This document shows positions 16,620 through 25,426 of a stretch of DNA of 64,000 nucleotides, one piece after another. Origin of the DNA: Bog-1198 sp963727045 (GTDB taxonomy: Bacteria > Pseudomonadota > Gammaproteobacteria > Steroidobacterales > Steroidobacteraceae); assembly GCA_963727045.1 (NCBI GenBank), contig CAVSES010000002.1, positions 1,984,001 through 2,048,000 of the forward strand. Reading direction: 5' to 3'. The notes beneath the pieces were generated by a model. That model was not told the origin of the DNA and did no database searches. It saw only the letters and a list, made by a program, of their open reading frames with translations. Numbering within the stretch: position 1 is the first letter of the stretch; each line of letters begins with the position of its first letter. The position numbers and the translations under genes are program-made.

Positions 16620-17789
16620 ATGAAGCCACCCTCGCCCCGCTTAGGGTTGGCGGCAGTATTCTCGAGCTGTCTCGGCGTGGGGCTGATCTTCGGTTTTCAG
16701 CCGCCTCTGATTGCGCTCGCCTTGAGCCGGTTGGGTTATTCGAGCTTTGCAGTCGGTGCGGTGACGGCCGCGAGCTTGATTGCCGTCATCCTGTGCGGAC
16801 CATTTTATCCACACGCCATCGTGCGTCTCGGCCTCAAGCGCTGCATCGTGAGCGGGATCGTCTTTGCCGCCGCCGTGTTGCTGATCATGCCGCTGTGGCC
16901 CAACTTCCCGGTATGGCTGGCGCTGCGGTTCGTGGCGGGATGCGCGCTCGGGCTCGTGTGGATTGCAAGCGAGATTTGGATGAACAGCGTCAGCGGCATC
17001 GAGTCCCGCGGAACGGTCATGGGCATTTACGGGACGGTCTTTTCCATCGGCATCGTCGCCGGACCCGTTCTCCTCGAGTTCACGGGTACGCAAGGCGCGA
17101 AGCCCTTCGCGGTCGGCGCCGGCTGTCTGATGCTGACGCTGCTGCCGTTGGTGCTGTTGCGCCGCGTAACGTGCACGGCTCAGGAATTCACGCCGTTGCG
17201 CGGCTTGTCGGGCGCATTGAAAGCCGCGCCGATCGTGATGCTGGCCGCTCTCGTCGCCGGCTTGGTCGAGTCCGCCGATCTCACGCTGTTGCCGCTGTTC
17301 GGCATGCAGTCCGGGCTCGATGAGCGGGCGGCGCTGCTTCTCGTCGCCGTGTTCATGGCCGGCAATGTCGTATTGCAGGTACCGATCGGCATGCTCGCCG
17401 ATCGCTATGGACGCAGGGCGTTGCTCGCCATCTGCGCGGCAGCGAGCTGTGTGGGGCCGTTGGTGCTGCAGGCGAGCCTGCATGCCGCGCTCTTGCTGTG
17501 GCCGCTGCTGTTCGTTTGGGGAGGCACCTTGTACGCGTTCTACAGCCAGGGGGTCGCGTTGCTCGGCGAAGAATTCGCGTCGGAAAATCTGCCGAGCGCC
17601 AACACCCTGTTCGTCATGGTGTATTGCTTCGGCGGCGTCATCGGACCGAGTGCCGGCGGCTTCGCCATGGATCTCTGGCCTGTCCGGGGTCTGCCCGCGC
17701 TGTTGAGCGGCGCGGCCTTGCTGATGCTGGGCGGGCTGGCGCTCGGCGCTGCAAGACCGGGGTTGAGACGCCGCGAGGGCTGGCGCTAA
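16620..17789 (+). CDS. Major facilitator superfamily transporter
   Basis: 389-residue inner-membrane transporter with about 12 hydrophobic segments. The MFS inter-helix motif is seen as IGMLADRYGRRALL between helices 2 and 3 of the C-terminal half. A G-rich helix in the first half (RFVAGCALGLVW) fits the drug/small-molecule exporter groups (YcaD/YfcJ-like). The substrate is unknown. It is divergent from the TonB receptor. It ends 155 bases before the 3' end of the opposing TPR gene, in a gap that contains an eight-G run. Confidence 0.85.
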   Translation: MKPPSPRLGLAAVFSSCLGVGLIFGFQPPLIALALSRLGYSSFAVGAVTAASLIAVILCGPFYPHAIVRLGLKRCIVSGIVFAAAVLLIMPLWPNFPVWLALRFVAGCALGLVWIASEIWMNSVSGIESRGTVMGIYGTVFSIGIVAGPVLLEFTGTQGAKPFAVGAGCLMLTLLPLVLLRRVTCTAQEFTPLRGLSGALKAAPIVMLAALVAGLVESADLTLLPLFGMQSGLDERAALLLVAVFMAGNVVLQVPIGMLADRYGRRALLAICAAASCVGPLVLQASLHAALLLWPLLFVWGGTLYAFYSQGVALLGEEFASENLPSANTLFVMVYCFGGVIGPSAGGFAMDLWPVRGLPALLSGAALLMLGGLALGAARPGLRRREGWR

Positions 17790-17944
17790 AGCACGGCGTT
17801 TCGCAGCGAATACGTGCCTATGATCCCTTGACTCGCCGGTGCAGGGGGGGGCGATATATAAGCTGCTGTCACGAGCACGGTCCAGTGAGGTCAATGAAAG
17901 AGAACCACGACCGTTCTGAAGACGGCTGCTCGCGGGTCCGCCCG

Positions 17945-19594
17945 TCACTCCGCGCGCGCCGTCGCGGCGGCGAACGCTTTCGCGTGACCGAACTCCGCAC
18001 GGGCGGAATGCGCGCCGCCGTCCGTCGATTTGAGCAGCGCGGAGTAGTACATCCGCGCTTGCGCGCCGTCTCCCGCCGCTTCCGCCGCCCGGCCGGCGTT
18101 GTAGAGCCCGTTGAACCGATTCGGACTCAACTTGAGGGCACGCTGGTATTCGAGGAGTGCCTCCCGCGGGCGATCCAATTCGAGCAGCATGTCCGCGAGC
18201 ATTTCCCGCGCCGGAATGTCCACCTCGCCCTGGCCGACCTTGTCCTGCAGATCCGCGCTCTCACGCATGCGCTGGAGCGCCACCGACGGATTGCCTTCCG
18301 CAAAGGCGATCCACCCCAGCATCTCGCCGCGCTCGATTCGCGCCCCGGTCGAATCCGCCAGATATGCATGTCTCCCCTTGCGCACCTTCTCGATCAGAGA
18401 TTCGTATTCGGCAAGACTGGCGCGCGCCTGGCCCTGCTCCCGCAGATGTCCGGCGGCCACGGTGCGGGCCCAATAGGTCATGGCTTGCGTCTCGGGAAGC
18501 GCGCCGGCGAGCGGTTCGAGCGCGGCCGCGGATTTCCAATCCCGCATCTCGAGATCGAAGAAGACCGGCAACTTGGTGCGATAGTAGGGAAACATTCCGT
18601 CCATGTAGCGCCCGCCCATGTCGCCCATCGATTCGAAGCCGGCGAGCGCGGCGGCCGAATCGCGGAGAACGTGCCTTGGCGTCCGCGTCCCGGCCGGTTT
18701 GCAGGAAATGCGTACAAGAGAAAATCGTCGGAATGGAATTGATCCATGGCGCCGCTTTGATGCCGCGACTCGGCGGCTTTCGATGCGGCGACCGAGGCAG
18801 GGTTTGATTCGATGTCGGCCTGCCACATGCCGAGGCGCGCAAAGATATGGCCCGGCATGTGCACTGCGTGCGGCGCCGAGGCGGCGATCTCTCCATAGTG
18901 CTGCGCGGCGCGCAAGCCCGTCCTGGGCGAGCTGCGGTGTGTCGCACGCATGGATGATGTAGTGAACCACTCCCGGGTGATCGGGATTTGTTGCAAACAA
19001 GGGAGTCAATACCGCCATTGCCTTGCGGTTTTGAGCGAGGCTGGTGTCGTCGGGCGCCTGCGCCGCCAACAACGACAGCGCGTAGAACGCGCCCGCGTCG
19101 ATATCGCGCGGATGGTCGCGGTAGAGCTTCGCCATGGCCGCGGCATAGCTCTCGATGCGCGACTGGTAGTCGCGCCGGTCGGGCTGAAAGAACCCGCCGA
19201 GGGCGACGATGTACTCGCGCTCGCGCGCGGTCTTCGCCGCCGATGAGCGCGCTTCCTGCATCTCGGACCAGCCGCGAGCGGCCGCCTGCTCATCCGGCCG
19301 GTCCCAGATCTGATGGAACATGCTCATCGCGATTCCCCAGTGCGCCATGGCGCAGGACGGGTCGGTCGCGGCGATCTGCTCGAACTGGCGTTGCGCCTCT
19401 TCGTACCAGAAGTCGTGCAGCAGTGCGACGCCGCGGCTGAAGGGCGCGCGTGCCTTCGCAGAACAGGACACCGGGAACGAGACCGCTCCCAATCGCTCAC
19501 CCGCGATCGCGTCCGCGACGGGAGCTGAACCCGCGCCAGATTGCGCAGCGCAAGGCAGCGTGGCGAGGGCGAATGCGATGACGAGTAATTTCAC
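17945..19594 (-). CDS. Exported TPR-repeat protein with three apparent frameshifts
   Basis: Secreted tetratricopeptide-type protein (signal peptide MKLLVIAFALATLPCAA, then TPR-like helical pairs such as GVALLHDFWYEEAQRQFEQI). The uninterrupted frame has 549 codons, but about residues 228-308 are not protein-like in that frame. Homologous-looking text continues in a second frame (AAQHYGEIAASAPHAVHMPGH, HSDDFLLYAF), then briefly in a third (LQTGRDADAKA), then returns as VLRDSAAALAGFESMG. The data fit three single extra bases near 18913, 18705 and 18671, whose net effect restores the frame. It may be a decaying gene or a sequence error. It follows phaB by 24 bases; a role in PHA metabolism is not evident. 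Confidence 0.7.
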   Translation of the reverse strand: MKLLVIAFALATLPCAAQSGAGSAPVADAIAGERLGAVSFPVSCSAKARAPFSRGVALLHDFWYEEAQRQFEQIAATDPSCAMAHWGIAMSMFHQIWDRPDEQAAARGWSEMQEARSSAAKTAREREYIVALGGFFQPDRRDYQSRIESYAAAMAKLYRDHPRDIDAGAFYALSLLAAQAPDDTSLAQNRKAMAVLTPLFATNPDHPGVVHYIIHACDTPQLAQDGLARRAALWRDRRLGAARSAHAGPYLCAPRHVAGRHRIKPCLGRRIESRRVAASKRRHGSIPFRRFSLVRISCKPAGTRTPRHVLRDSAAALAGFESMGDMGGRYMDGMFPYYRTKLPVFFDLEMRDWKSAAALEPLAGALPETQAMTYWARTVAAGHLREQGQARASLAEYESLIEKVRKGRHAYLADSTGARIERGEMLGWIAFAEGNPSVALQRMRESADLQDKVGQGEVDIPAREMLADMLLELDRPREALLEYQRALKLSPNRFNGLYNAGRAAEAAGDGAQARMYYSALLKSTDGGAHSARAEFGHAKAFAAATARAE

Positions 19595-19618
19595 GGCGAA
19601 GGCGGCGGGCGGGCGCTG

Positions 19619-20368
19619 CTAACCCATGTGCAGGCCGCCATTGACGGAGAAATCTGCTCCGGTGGCGAATGCCGACTCGTCGGAGGCAAGCCATGCCACC
19701 ATCGATGCGATTTCAGCGGGTTCGCCGAGACGCTTGACGGGAATCGAGGCGACGATCTTTTCCAGCACTTCGGGCCGGACCGCCCTCACCATGTCGGTGC
19801 CGATGTATCCTGGGGACACCGAATTCACCGTAACGCCGCGGGCCGCGACTTCTTGGGCGAGCGCCATGGAGAAACCATGAATGCCGGCCTTGGCCGTCGA
19901 GTAATTCGTCTGGCCGTACTGGCCACGCTGGCCGTTGATCGAGGAAATATTGATGATCCGCCCCCAACGGCGTTCGACCATGCCGTCGATGACCTGCTTG
20001 GTGACATTGAACAGGGAATTGAGATTGGTGTTGATGACCGCGTCCCACGCATCTTTGCTCATCTTGAGGAACGTCCCATCGCGGGTGATCCCGGCATTGT
20101 TGACCAGGATGTCGATTTCGCCGACTTCCGCCCGAACTTTCGAGAATGCCGCCGCGCAGGAGTCCCAATCGGACACGTTGCCGACCGAGGAATGCACGTC
20201 AAACCCCCTGGCGCGCATATCGCTCAACCATTGATCCTTGCGGGTCGATGTCGGGCCGCAGCCCGCGACCACGCGGTATCCTTCGGTGCAGAGCCGCACG
20301 CATATGGCCGTGCCGATTCCGCCCATCCCGCCCGTCACATACGCAATTCTGGTCGGTTTGCTGGCCAT
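19619..20368 (-). CDS. phaB: Acetoacetyl-CoA reductase PhaB
   Basis: NADPH-dependent reductase giving (R)-3-hydroxybutyryl-CoA, the monomer for PHB. The 249 residues match the Cupriavidus enzyme nearly throughout: YVTGGMGGIGTAIC, VVAGCGP, LVNNAGITRDGTF, FNVTKQVIDGM, GQTNYSTAKAG with catalytic Tyr and Lys, and the C-terminal FSVNGGLHMG. The gene starts 24 bases after the phaC stop on the same strand, so phaC-phaB is an operon. Confidence 0.95.
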   Translation of the reverse strand: MASKPTRIAYVTGGMGGIGTAICVRLCTEGYRVVAGCGPTSTRKDQWLSDMRARGFDVHSSVGNVSDWDSCAAAFSKVRAEVGEIDILVNNAGITRDGTFLKMSKDAWDAVINTNLNSLFNVTKQVIDGMVERRWGRIINISSINGQRGQYGQTNYSTAKAGIHGFSMALAQEVAARGVTVNSVSPGYIGTDMVRAVRPEVLEKIVASIPVKRLGEPAEIASMVAWLASDESAFATGADFSVNGGLHMG

Positions 20369-20391
20369 CGTTTTCCCCTTAGGTTCTTTGA

Positions 20392-22119
20392 CTATCGCTG
20401 CCGCACGTATTCTCCCGGCGCATCACCGAGAACTCCGTACCCCGCAGATTGATTTCCGAGAGCCGGCGGCGCTGCGTCGCAGGGTCCCGAATGTGAGGCG
20501 AGCCACGCCTGCCACGCCGGCCACCACGAGCCTTGGTGCAAGGCCGCCTGCTGCATCCACTGATCCGGATCGAGCGCGTCCGTGGCATTTGTCCACGTCA
20601 AATCGCGGAAGCGGCGTTTCGGATTCACGGGGCCGCACACGATGCCGCCGTTGTGGCCGCCGCTCGTCAACACGAACGTGTAGTCCGCCGACCGCGTCAG
20701 CGCGCGCGCCTTGTATGCAGATTTCCACGGCGCCACGTGATCGGTCTCCGTGCCGAGCACGAACATGGGCAGGGAGATCGCCGAGAGACTGATCGGCCCT
20801 CCGTTGACCCGGAACCGGCCGCCCGCAAGATCGTTCTGCAGATACAACTGCTTCAAGTACTCGGTGTGCATGCGCCACGGCATGCGTGTACCGTCGCTGT
20901 TCCACGCCATCAGATCGTTGAGCTTCTCGCGGTTGCCCTTGACATAGGTGTTGATGGCCGGCGTCCAGAGCAGGTCCTTCGCGCGCAGCAAGGCGAAGGA
21001 CGCGCCCATCTTGTCGCTGCTGAGAACACCCGCCTTGTTCATCACTGCCTCGAGCATCGACAGCTGGCTGGGGCTGATGAACAGGGACAACTCGCCGGGC
21101 TCGCTGAAATCCGTTTGGGCGGCGAACAGGGTCATCGACGCCAGGCGGTGATCGCCTTCCGCCGCGAGTTTGGCCGCCGCGATCGACAGCAGGGTTCCGC
21201 CGATGCAATAGCCCACGGCGTGAATTTTGACATTCGGAACGATCGCGCCCACGGCGCTCAAGGCATCGCGGATGCCCTTGTTGTGGTAGTCATCCATGCC
21301 GAGATTGCGGTCGGCCGCGTTCGGGTTCTTCCACGAAATCATGAAAACCGTGTGGCCCTTGTCGACCAGATACCGCACCAGCGAATTGCGGGGCGACAGG
21401 TCGAGAATGTAATACTTCATGATCCACGCGGGCACGATCAAGATGGGCTCCGCGTGCACGGCCGGGGTCGCGGGCGAGTACTGGATGATCTCGATCAATT
21501 CGTTCCGATAGACGATCTTCCCGGGGGTGACCGCAACGTTCTCGCCGACCTTGAATTCCGCGCTGCTCGAGGGCGCCTTGCTGTTGAGCATCCCGTCGAC
21601 GTCTTCGAGCCAGTTCTTGAATCCCGCCACCAGATTCTTTCCGGACTGCGCTCGGGTGAGTTCGAGCAGTTCCGGGTTCGCCAGCAGGTGGTTGGCGGGC
21701 GAGACGGCTTCGAGCGCCTGCTGAGAGGAGAATGAGACCAGGTCCGCGCTGCGTCCGGTCAGACCCGGGACATTGGAAGTCGCGTGTTTCACGAACTCGG
21801 CCCAATTCAGATAGCCGCGGGCCATGACATTGTAGGGCCACTGATTCCAGGCCTCCGACGCAAACCGCTTATCCTCCATTGCGGGCGGCACCGGCTTGCC
21901 GGTCGACGCCCGCATGGCGAAGGAAAAATTATCCATGAGCGCTTCGACGGCTCTTCGAGCGATTTCGGTCTGCTTGCTGGGCGTTTTCGCCAGATGCAGG
22001 TACCAGTCCCACCAAGCCTGGGCATAATCGTCGGGAGCAAGTCCGCCCGTGACCGCGGCCAATTGCGCGCGCATTTCCCGCGCGATCTCCTCTTGAACGT
22101 TCGGAACGGATTCCGCCAT
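20392..22119 (-). CDS. phaC: Class I poly(3-hydroxyalkanoate) synthase
   Basis: 575-residue PHA polymerase acting at the granule surface. The lipase-box-like GYCIGGT holds the catalytic Cys; the Asp is in TETDHVAPW and the His in SGGHNGGIV. The N-terminal PhaC_N region (MAESVPNVQEEI to NPELLELTRAQ) is complete, so a second subunit is not required, unlike the class III pair at 25.4 kb. I chose the ATG at 22119, which follows the ribosome-binding site GGGGGGAG; the frame is open upstream. It lies downstream of the phasin gene and its terminator, so it needs read-through or its own promoter, and is followed closely by phaB. Confidence 0.95.
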   Translation of the reverse strand: MAESVPNVQEEIAREMRAQLAAVTGGLAPDDYAQAWWDWYLHLAKTPSKQTEIARRAVEALMDNFSFAMRASTGKPVPPAMEDKRFASEAWNQWPYNVMARGYLNWAEFVKHATSNVPGLTGRSADLVSFSSQQALEAVSPANHLLANPELLELTRAQSGKNLVAGFKNWLEDVDGMLNSKAPSSSAEFKVGENVAVTPGKIVYRNELIEIIQYSPATPAVHAEPILIVPAWIMKYYILDLSPRNSLVRYLVDKGHTVFMISWKNPNAADRNLGMDDYHNKGIRDALSAVGAIVPNVKIHAVGYCIGGTLLSIAAAKLAAEGDHRLASMTLFAAQTDFSEPGELSLFISPSQLSMLEAVMNKAGVLSSDKMGASFALLRAKDLLWTPAINTYVKGNREKLNDLMAWNSDGTRMPWRMHTEYLKQLYLQNDLAGGRFRVNGGPISLSAISLPMFVLGTETDHVAPWKSAYKARALTRSADYTFVLTSGGHNGGIVCGPVNPKRRFRDLTWTNATDALDPDQWMQQAALHQGSWWPAWQAWLASHSGPCDAAPPALGNQSAGYGVLGDAPGEYVRQR

Positions 22120-22169
22120 AGAATTACTCCCCCCGCCTGGATGATAGACCGACTCGCGATTCTCGAGCG

Positions 22170-22197
22170 AAAAAAAGGGCGACCGGAGTCGCCCTTT
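22170..22197 (-). terminator. Rho-independent terminator after the phasin gene
   Basis: Ten-base-pair hairpin with arms AAAGGGCGAC (22174-22183) and GTCGCCCTTT (22188-22197) and a four-base loop. On the minus strand it is followed by a run of T (A at 22170-22176). It begins 24 bases beyond the phasin stop and separates the highly expressed phasin from phaC. Confidence 0.85.
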
Positions 22198-22220
22198 GAT
22201 ATCGCGTTGTGCTGAAGGGG

Positions 22221-22580
22221 TTAGGCGGCTTTCTTGACCGACTGCGCCACCTTGGCACCGGCTTCGTCGAACCACTGGCTGACGACACCCTGTGTTTCGG
22301 AGGCGATCTGGGTGAACTCTTCCGCACGGGCGCGCAGCTTGTCGCTGAACGTCGTGTTCAATGCGGTCTGCTGGCCGACGAGATCGGCAACCGATTTCGG
22401 CTCAACGCCTGCCTTGGCATGCGACAGGGACCAATCCAAATAGTCTCCCGCCACGGCGAACTGGTAGCGCGCGAGCCGCTCCAACGTCTTCAAGTACTTT
22501 TGCTGGGCGGTAAATACGGGGGCAAACGCCTGCCGATAGGTGTCGAACAGAGCGGTGAAATCGAATGTGGGCTGGGTCAT
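22221..22580 (-). CDS. Phasin (PHA granule-associated protein)
   Basis: 119-residue amphipathic helical protein of the phasin family that coats PHA granules. It begins MTQPTFDFTALFDTYRQAF, has the phasin-like ALNTTFSDKLRARAEEF segment, no Cys, and a Lys/Ala tail (AQSVKKAA). It has its own strong promoter (TTGCAC and TATAAT) and its own terminator, as expected for an abundant granule protein under PhaR control. Confidence 0.88.
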   Translation of the reverse strand: MTQPTFDFTALFDTYRQAFAPVFTAQQKYLKTLERLARYQFAVAGDYLDWSLSHAKAGVEPKSVADLVGQQTALNTTFSDKLRARAEEFTQIASETQGVVSQWFDEAGAKVAQSVKKAA

Positions 22581-22622
22581 GGTAGGCTCCTTGAGAATGA
22601 CGACTGCTGTTTAAGTGGGGCT

Positions 22623-22652
22623 ATTATACATAGAAAAGTATGCAGTGCAAAA
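22623..22652 (-). promoter_or_regulatory. Phasin promoter with overlapping candidate PhaR operator
   Basis: On the minus strand a consensus -10 TATAAT (22623-22628) lies 16 bases from a -35 TTGCAC (22645-22650). The -35 is embedded in AGTATGCAGTGCAAAA (22637-22652). A 14-of-16 match to that element occurs in front of phaR/phaE at 24589-24604. PhaR repressors are known to bind TGC-rich sites in phasin and phaR promoters, so this is a good operator candidate. Confidence 0.65.
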
Positions 22653-22805
22653 GGTTTTATTGGAGATTCATATTCGTAACCATTATTCTTCTATAATATT
22701 GATATTAAAGAAAATTCTTTGATTATTTGGCGAATAGACATTGTATGGATCGTTTATTTGTAGTGCGTCGCGGTAAGATTTTGTAGGAGTGCGAGGTCTC
22801 AAGCG

Positions 22806-23255
22806 ATGGGATTGCAGGGGTACATCGATCGCCTGGAGCAGTTCTCCGCTCGCTCCGGTGCTCCGGTATTGCGGAATTTCTTGATGCCGGGAGTGTTGGG
22901 CCGCGTCGAGGAGCGGCGCATTGTGCTGCGCGCGGGTTTGAGCCTCGAACAGGAGTTATTGACCCTGGCGCACGAACTGACCCATCTCATTGTCCATTGC
23001 AATGTGAGTCCGCGGCTCAACCGCACGGTTTGCGAATACGAAGCCGAGGCGGTCGAGCGGTGGGTGGGTGCCGCTCTCGGCGTCCCGCCCTATGATCATG
23101 AGTGGTGGCTCGAGTCGAGCGTCACCGACGATCTGCTCGCCTGCTCGGTGATGCGTGTCCGCCGGGCGGCGGACACGCTCTTGGGCGTGGCGCGTGGCGG
23201 CTTCGTGGGCAGTCCGCCGGATCAGCTACAAGCGCAGCCCACCGTCGAGGTCTAG
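22806..23255 (+). CDS. HExxH (ImmA/IrrE-like) putative metallopeptidase
   Basis: 149-residue protein whose middle contains LAHELTHLIVH, a textbook HExxH zinc site. It is followed 20-25 residues later by EYEAEAVERW, which can give the third Glu ligand. This pattern resembles the ImmA/IrrE (COG2856) peptidase domain without its DNA-binding partner. It is probably cytoplasmic. The gene is preceded by an unusually AT-rich 225-base gap shared with the phasin promoter. Its 3' end overlaps the opposing fabG-like gene by 30 bases. Why it sits within PHA genes is unclear. Confidence 0.7.
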   Translation: MGLQGYIDRLEQFSARSGAPVLRNFLMPGVLGRVEERRIVLRAGLSLEQELLTLAHELTHLIVHCNVSPRLNRTVCEYEAEAVERWVGAALGVPPYDHEWWLESSVTDDLLACSVMRVRRAADTLLGVARGGFVGSPPDQLQAQPTVEV

Positions 23256-23987
23256 GCAGCGCCCGGTGAAGAAATCATTTTCGACGATGAATTGCACCGC
23301 GTGCGCGATCTCGTCGGGTTCGCCCAATCGTTTGAGCGGAACCGGTGCGATGACTTTCTCGAGCACCTCGGGCTTCATCGCCGCCAGGATGTCCGTGTGC
23401 GTGAAGCCGGGGGCCACGCAACCGACGCGGATGCCGTAGCGCGCCAGCTCCTTGGCCCAAACCACCGTCATCGAGGCAACCCCGGACTTGGCGGCCGTGT
23501 AATTCGTCTGCCCCGCATTTCCTTGCCGCGATATGCTCGATATGTTGACGATGACGCCCCCCTTGGCGAGCCGGATCATCCGCACGGCTGCTTCGCGGGC
23601 GCACAGGAACACCCCGGTCAAATTCACGTCGATGACCGCCTGCCACTGCTGCAAGGTCATCTTGCCGACGATTTCCCCGTCCTTGACCTTGACCAATAAT
23701 GCATCCTTGACGATGCCCGCGTTGTTGACGATGACATCGAGCGAGCCGAAATCACGCACCACTTGATCGAGAACCGCCGACACCTGCGGTTCCGAAGCTA
23801 CATCGACCGCATAAGACGACGCCCGGACTCCAAGATCCGAGCACTGTTTGGTTGCGGCCGCGAGGTCCGCGGCGTTGAGGTCCAACAGCGCAATATTGGC
23901 GCCTTGGCTCGCGAACCGGGCGGCCAGCGCGCGGCCGATTCCCCGGGCGGCGCCCGTGATGACGACGGTCTTGTCTTTGATTTGCAT
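23226..23987 (-). CDS. SDR, FabG/PhaB-like 3-oxoacyl reductase
   Basis: 253-residue short-chain dehydrogenase with TGAARGIG, NNAGIVKDALL, the catalytic Ser in NISSISRQG, NYTAAK, and the C-terminal LDLDGGLRL. It is related to 3-oxoacyl-ACP/acetoacetyl-CoA reductases but is distinct from the phaB at 19.6 kb. It carries an unusual insert VKVKDGEIVGKM after the NNAG region. It follows phaR by 33 bases on the same strand, so it probably supplies 3-hydroxyacyl-CoA or recycles PHA breakdown products (inference). Confidence 0.85.
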   Translation of the reverse strand: MQIKDKTVVITGAARGIGRALAARFASQGANIALLDLNAADLAAATKQCSDLGVRASSYAVDVASEPQVSAVLDQVVRDFGSLDVIVNNAGIVKDALLVKVKDGEIVGKMTLQQWQAVIDVNLTGVFLCAREAAVRMIRLAKGGVIVNISSISRQGNAGQTNYTAAKSGVASMTVVWAKELARYGIRVGCVAPGFTHTDILAAMKPEVLEKVIAPVPLKRLGEPDEIAHAVQFIVENDFFTGRCLDLDGGLRL

Positions 23988-24020
23988 ATAACTACCCTGA
24001 TTGCCTGATGCGGCTGTTGC

Positions 24021-24527
24021 TCATTTCTTGTGCGGCGGCTCGGTCTTGTCGTCTGCGGGCGCAGGACCGGGCGAGGGCGGCTTTGAGGCCGCAAAGGCGG
24101 ACATCATGGAATTTTGAATCTTCGCCCACTGTTCCATGTTCTGCCGGGCGAACTCCGCCATCGGAGCCATCGGGCCCTCCAGCACCTTCGCCATTTCAGC
24201 CCGCATGACCTGCTGTTGACGCACCAGGGAGCCGACGCTTTGCTCCATGTACCGCGTCAGCATTTCCTGCACCGGATTGCCGTAGAAACGGATGATCGAC
24301 TCGAGCAACTCCAGGCTCAAAACCGGGGTGCCGAACTGTTCCTGCTCCGAAATCACCTGCAGCAGCACGGCGCGCGTCAGGTCCTCGCCGGACTTGTCAT
24401 CGATGACCTTTACTTTGTCGCCCGAGACGATCATTTTGCGGATGTCGTCGAGAGTGACGTGGCGGCTGCCCGTAGAATCGTAGAGCCGGCGGTTTGCGTA
24501 TTTTTTGATTACTCGTTCATTGGACAT
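24021..24527 (-). CDS. phaR: PHA synthesis regulator PhaR
   Basis: 168-residue repressor that binds DNA and nascent PHA. The N-terminal PHB/PHA accumulation regulator domain is unmistakable (VIKKYANRRLYDSTGSRHVT, LDDIRKMI). A second accumulation domain follows (LLQVISEQEQ, LLESIIRFYGNPVQEML), then a helical middle and a Pro/Lys-rich tail. It is divergent from phaE-phaC. The shared AGTATGCA-type element in the intergenic region suggests it controls itself, phaE and the phasin. Confidence 0.93.
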   Translation of the reverse strand: MSNERVIKKYANRRLYDSTGSRHVTLDDIRKMIVSGDKVKVIDDKSGEDLTRAVLLQVISEQEQFGTPVLSLELLESIIRFYGNPVQEMLTRYMEQSVGSLVRQQQVMRAEMAKVLEGPMAPMAEFARQNMEQWAKIQNSMMSAFAASKPPSPGPAPADDKTEPPHKK

Positions 24528-24588
24528 ATTGTTTTACCGCCGCACGAGCGGTGCGGCATTGACCCCCCGGCATCAGCATATCGCGTTT

Positions 24589-24604
24589 AGTATGCATTGC
24601 ACAA
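24589..24604. promoter_or_regulatory. Candidate PhaR operator between phaR and phaE
   Basis: AGTATGCATTGCACAA matches the element in the phasin promoter at 14 of 16 bases, and it contains the palindrome TGCA twice. It lies 62 bases upstream of phaR and 67 bases upstream of phaE, close to the 57 bases seen for the phasin gene. Confidence 0.55.
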
Positions 24605-24670
24605 TTCATGTAACGTAGGAATTCGCGCACAAATACGCATCTGATATTGCGACGCAAAGAGCCATTTCAA

Positions 24671-25426
24671 ATGACTGATTCAAATACCGCCGACCTGCAG
24701 TCGCCCGCGCTTCTCAAGGCATGGGACGACTACTCGGCCGCGTGTCAGGCTATGTTCGAGTGTTTCAGCGGATCCCCGGGGAACGCAGGCGGGCGCATGC
24801 CGTTTGAGTTCCTCGGGCCCTGGAAGGATTTTGCGGACAATCTCGGCATGCGCACCGACCTTCCCGCCGGCGAGCATTTCAAACCGGAAAATGTGTTCAC
24901 CGGCCTCTTGCCCGCGCTTGGGATTACGCGCGAATATCAGGAAATCGGCAGGCGCATGCAGGAACTCACCGTTCAATTCCAACGCCGATACGCGGAGTTC
25001 GCCCAGCAAGGGGCCGACATCGGGCAGAACGCCCTGCAGGCATTTCAAAAGCGAACGGCGAGCGGCGCGGCGGCGCAACCATCGCCGGCCGCGCTCTATG
25101 ATGCCTGGATCGACAGTGCGGAAGAAGCCTATGCAGCGGCCGCTCATGGCGAGTCGTTCGCACGGCTGCTCGCGGATCTTTGCAACATATTGGCCGCATT
25201 CAAGGTGGAACGCGGCAAATTGCTCGAGGCGCTCGCGCGGCAATTGGATTGGCCGAGCAGAGCGGAAGTCGACAGCCTGCACCGGCGGGTCATGGCCCTC
25301 ACCTCGGCGGCAAAGAAGCCTTGGCCCCCGAAGGCCCCAAGACCCAAGGTTCGTAAGCCGAAGGCGCCCAAGCCGAAGGTTCCCGCACCGGAGGCGCGCC
25401 GGCCGTCGAAGCGAGCCGGCCGATGA
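24671..25426 (+). CDS. phaE: Class III PHA synthase subunit PhaE
   Basis: 251-residue accessory subunit that binds and activates the class III synthase PhaC. It is a mostly helical protein with the PhaE-type features of a WKDFADNLGM segment, GITREYQEIGRRMQEL, and YDAWIDSAEEAYAAAAH. It ends in an unusual Pro/Lys tail of repeated KAPRPK/KAPKPK units. I chose the ATG at 24671 (MTDSNTADL) rather than an in-frame start eight codons upstream. Its stop overlaps the phaC start as ATGA, so subunit synthesis is coupled. It is divergent from phaR. Confidence 0.88.
   Translation: MTDSNTADLQSPALLKAWDDYSAACQAMFECFSGSPGNAGGRMPFEFLGPWKDFADNLGMRTDLPAGEHFKPENVFTGLLPALGITREYQEIGRRMQELTVQFQRRYAEFAQQGADIGQNALQAFQKRTASGAAAQPSPAALYDAWIDSAEEAYAAAAHGESFARLLADLCNILAAFKVERGKLLEALARQLDWPSRAEVDSLHRRVMALTSAAKKPWPPKAPRPKVRKPKAPKPKVPAPEARRPSKRAGR

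Noticed and set aside
16641..17948. A 435-codon minus-strand frame over the MFS gene
   Set aside because: Gln/Arg/His-rich antisense shadow of a hydrophobic transporter; the MFS frame has clear helices and motif.
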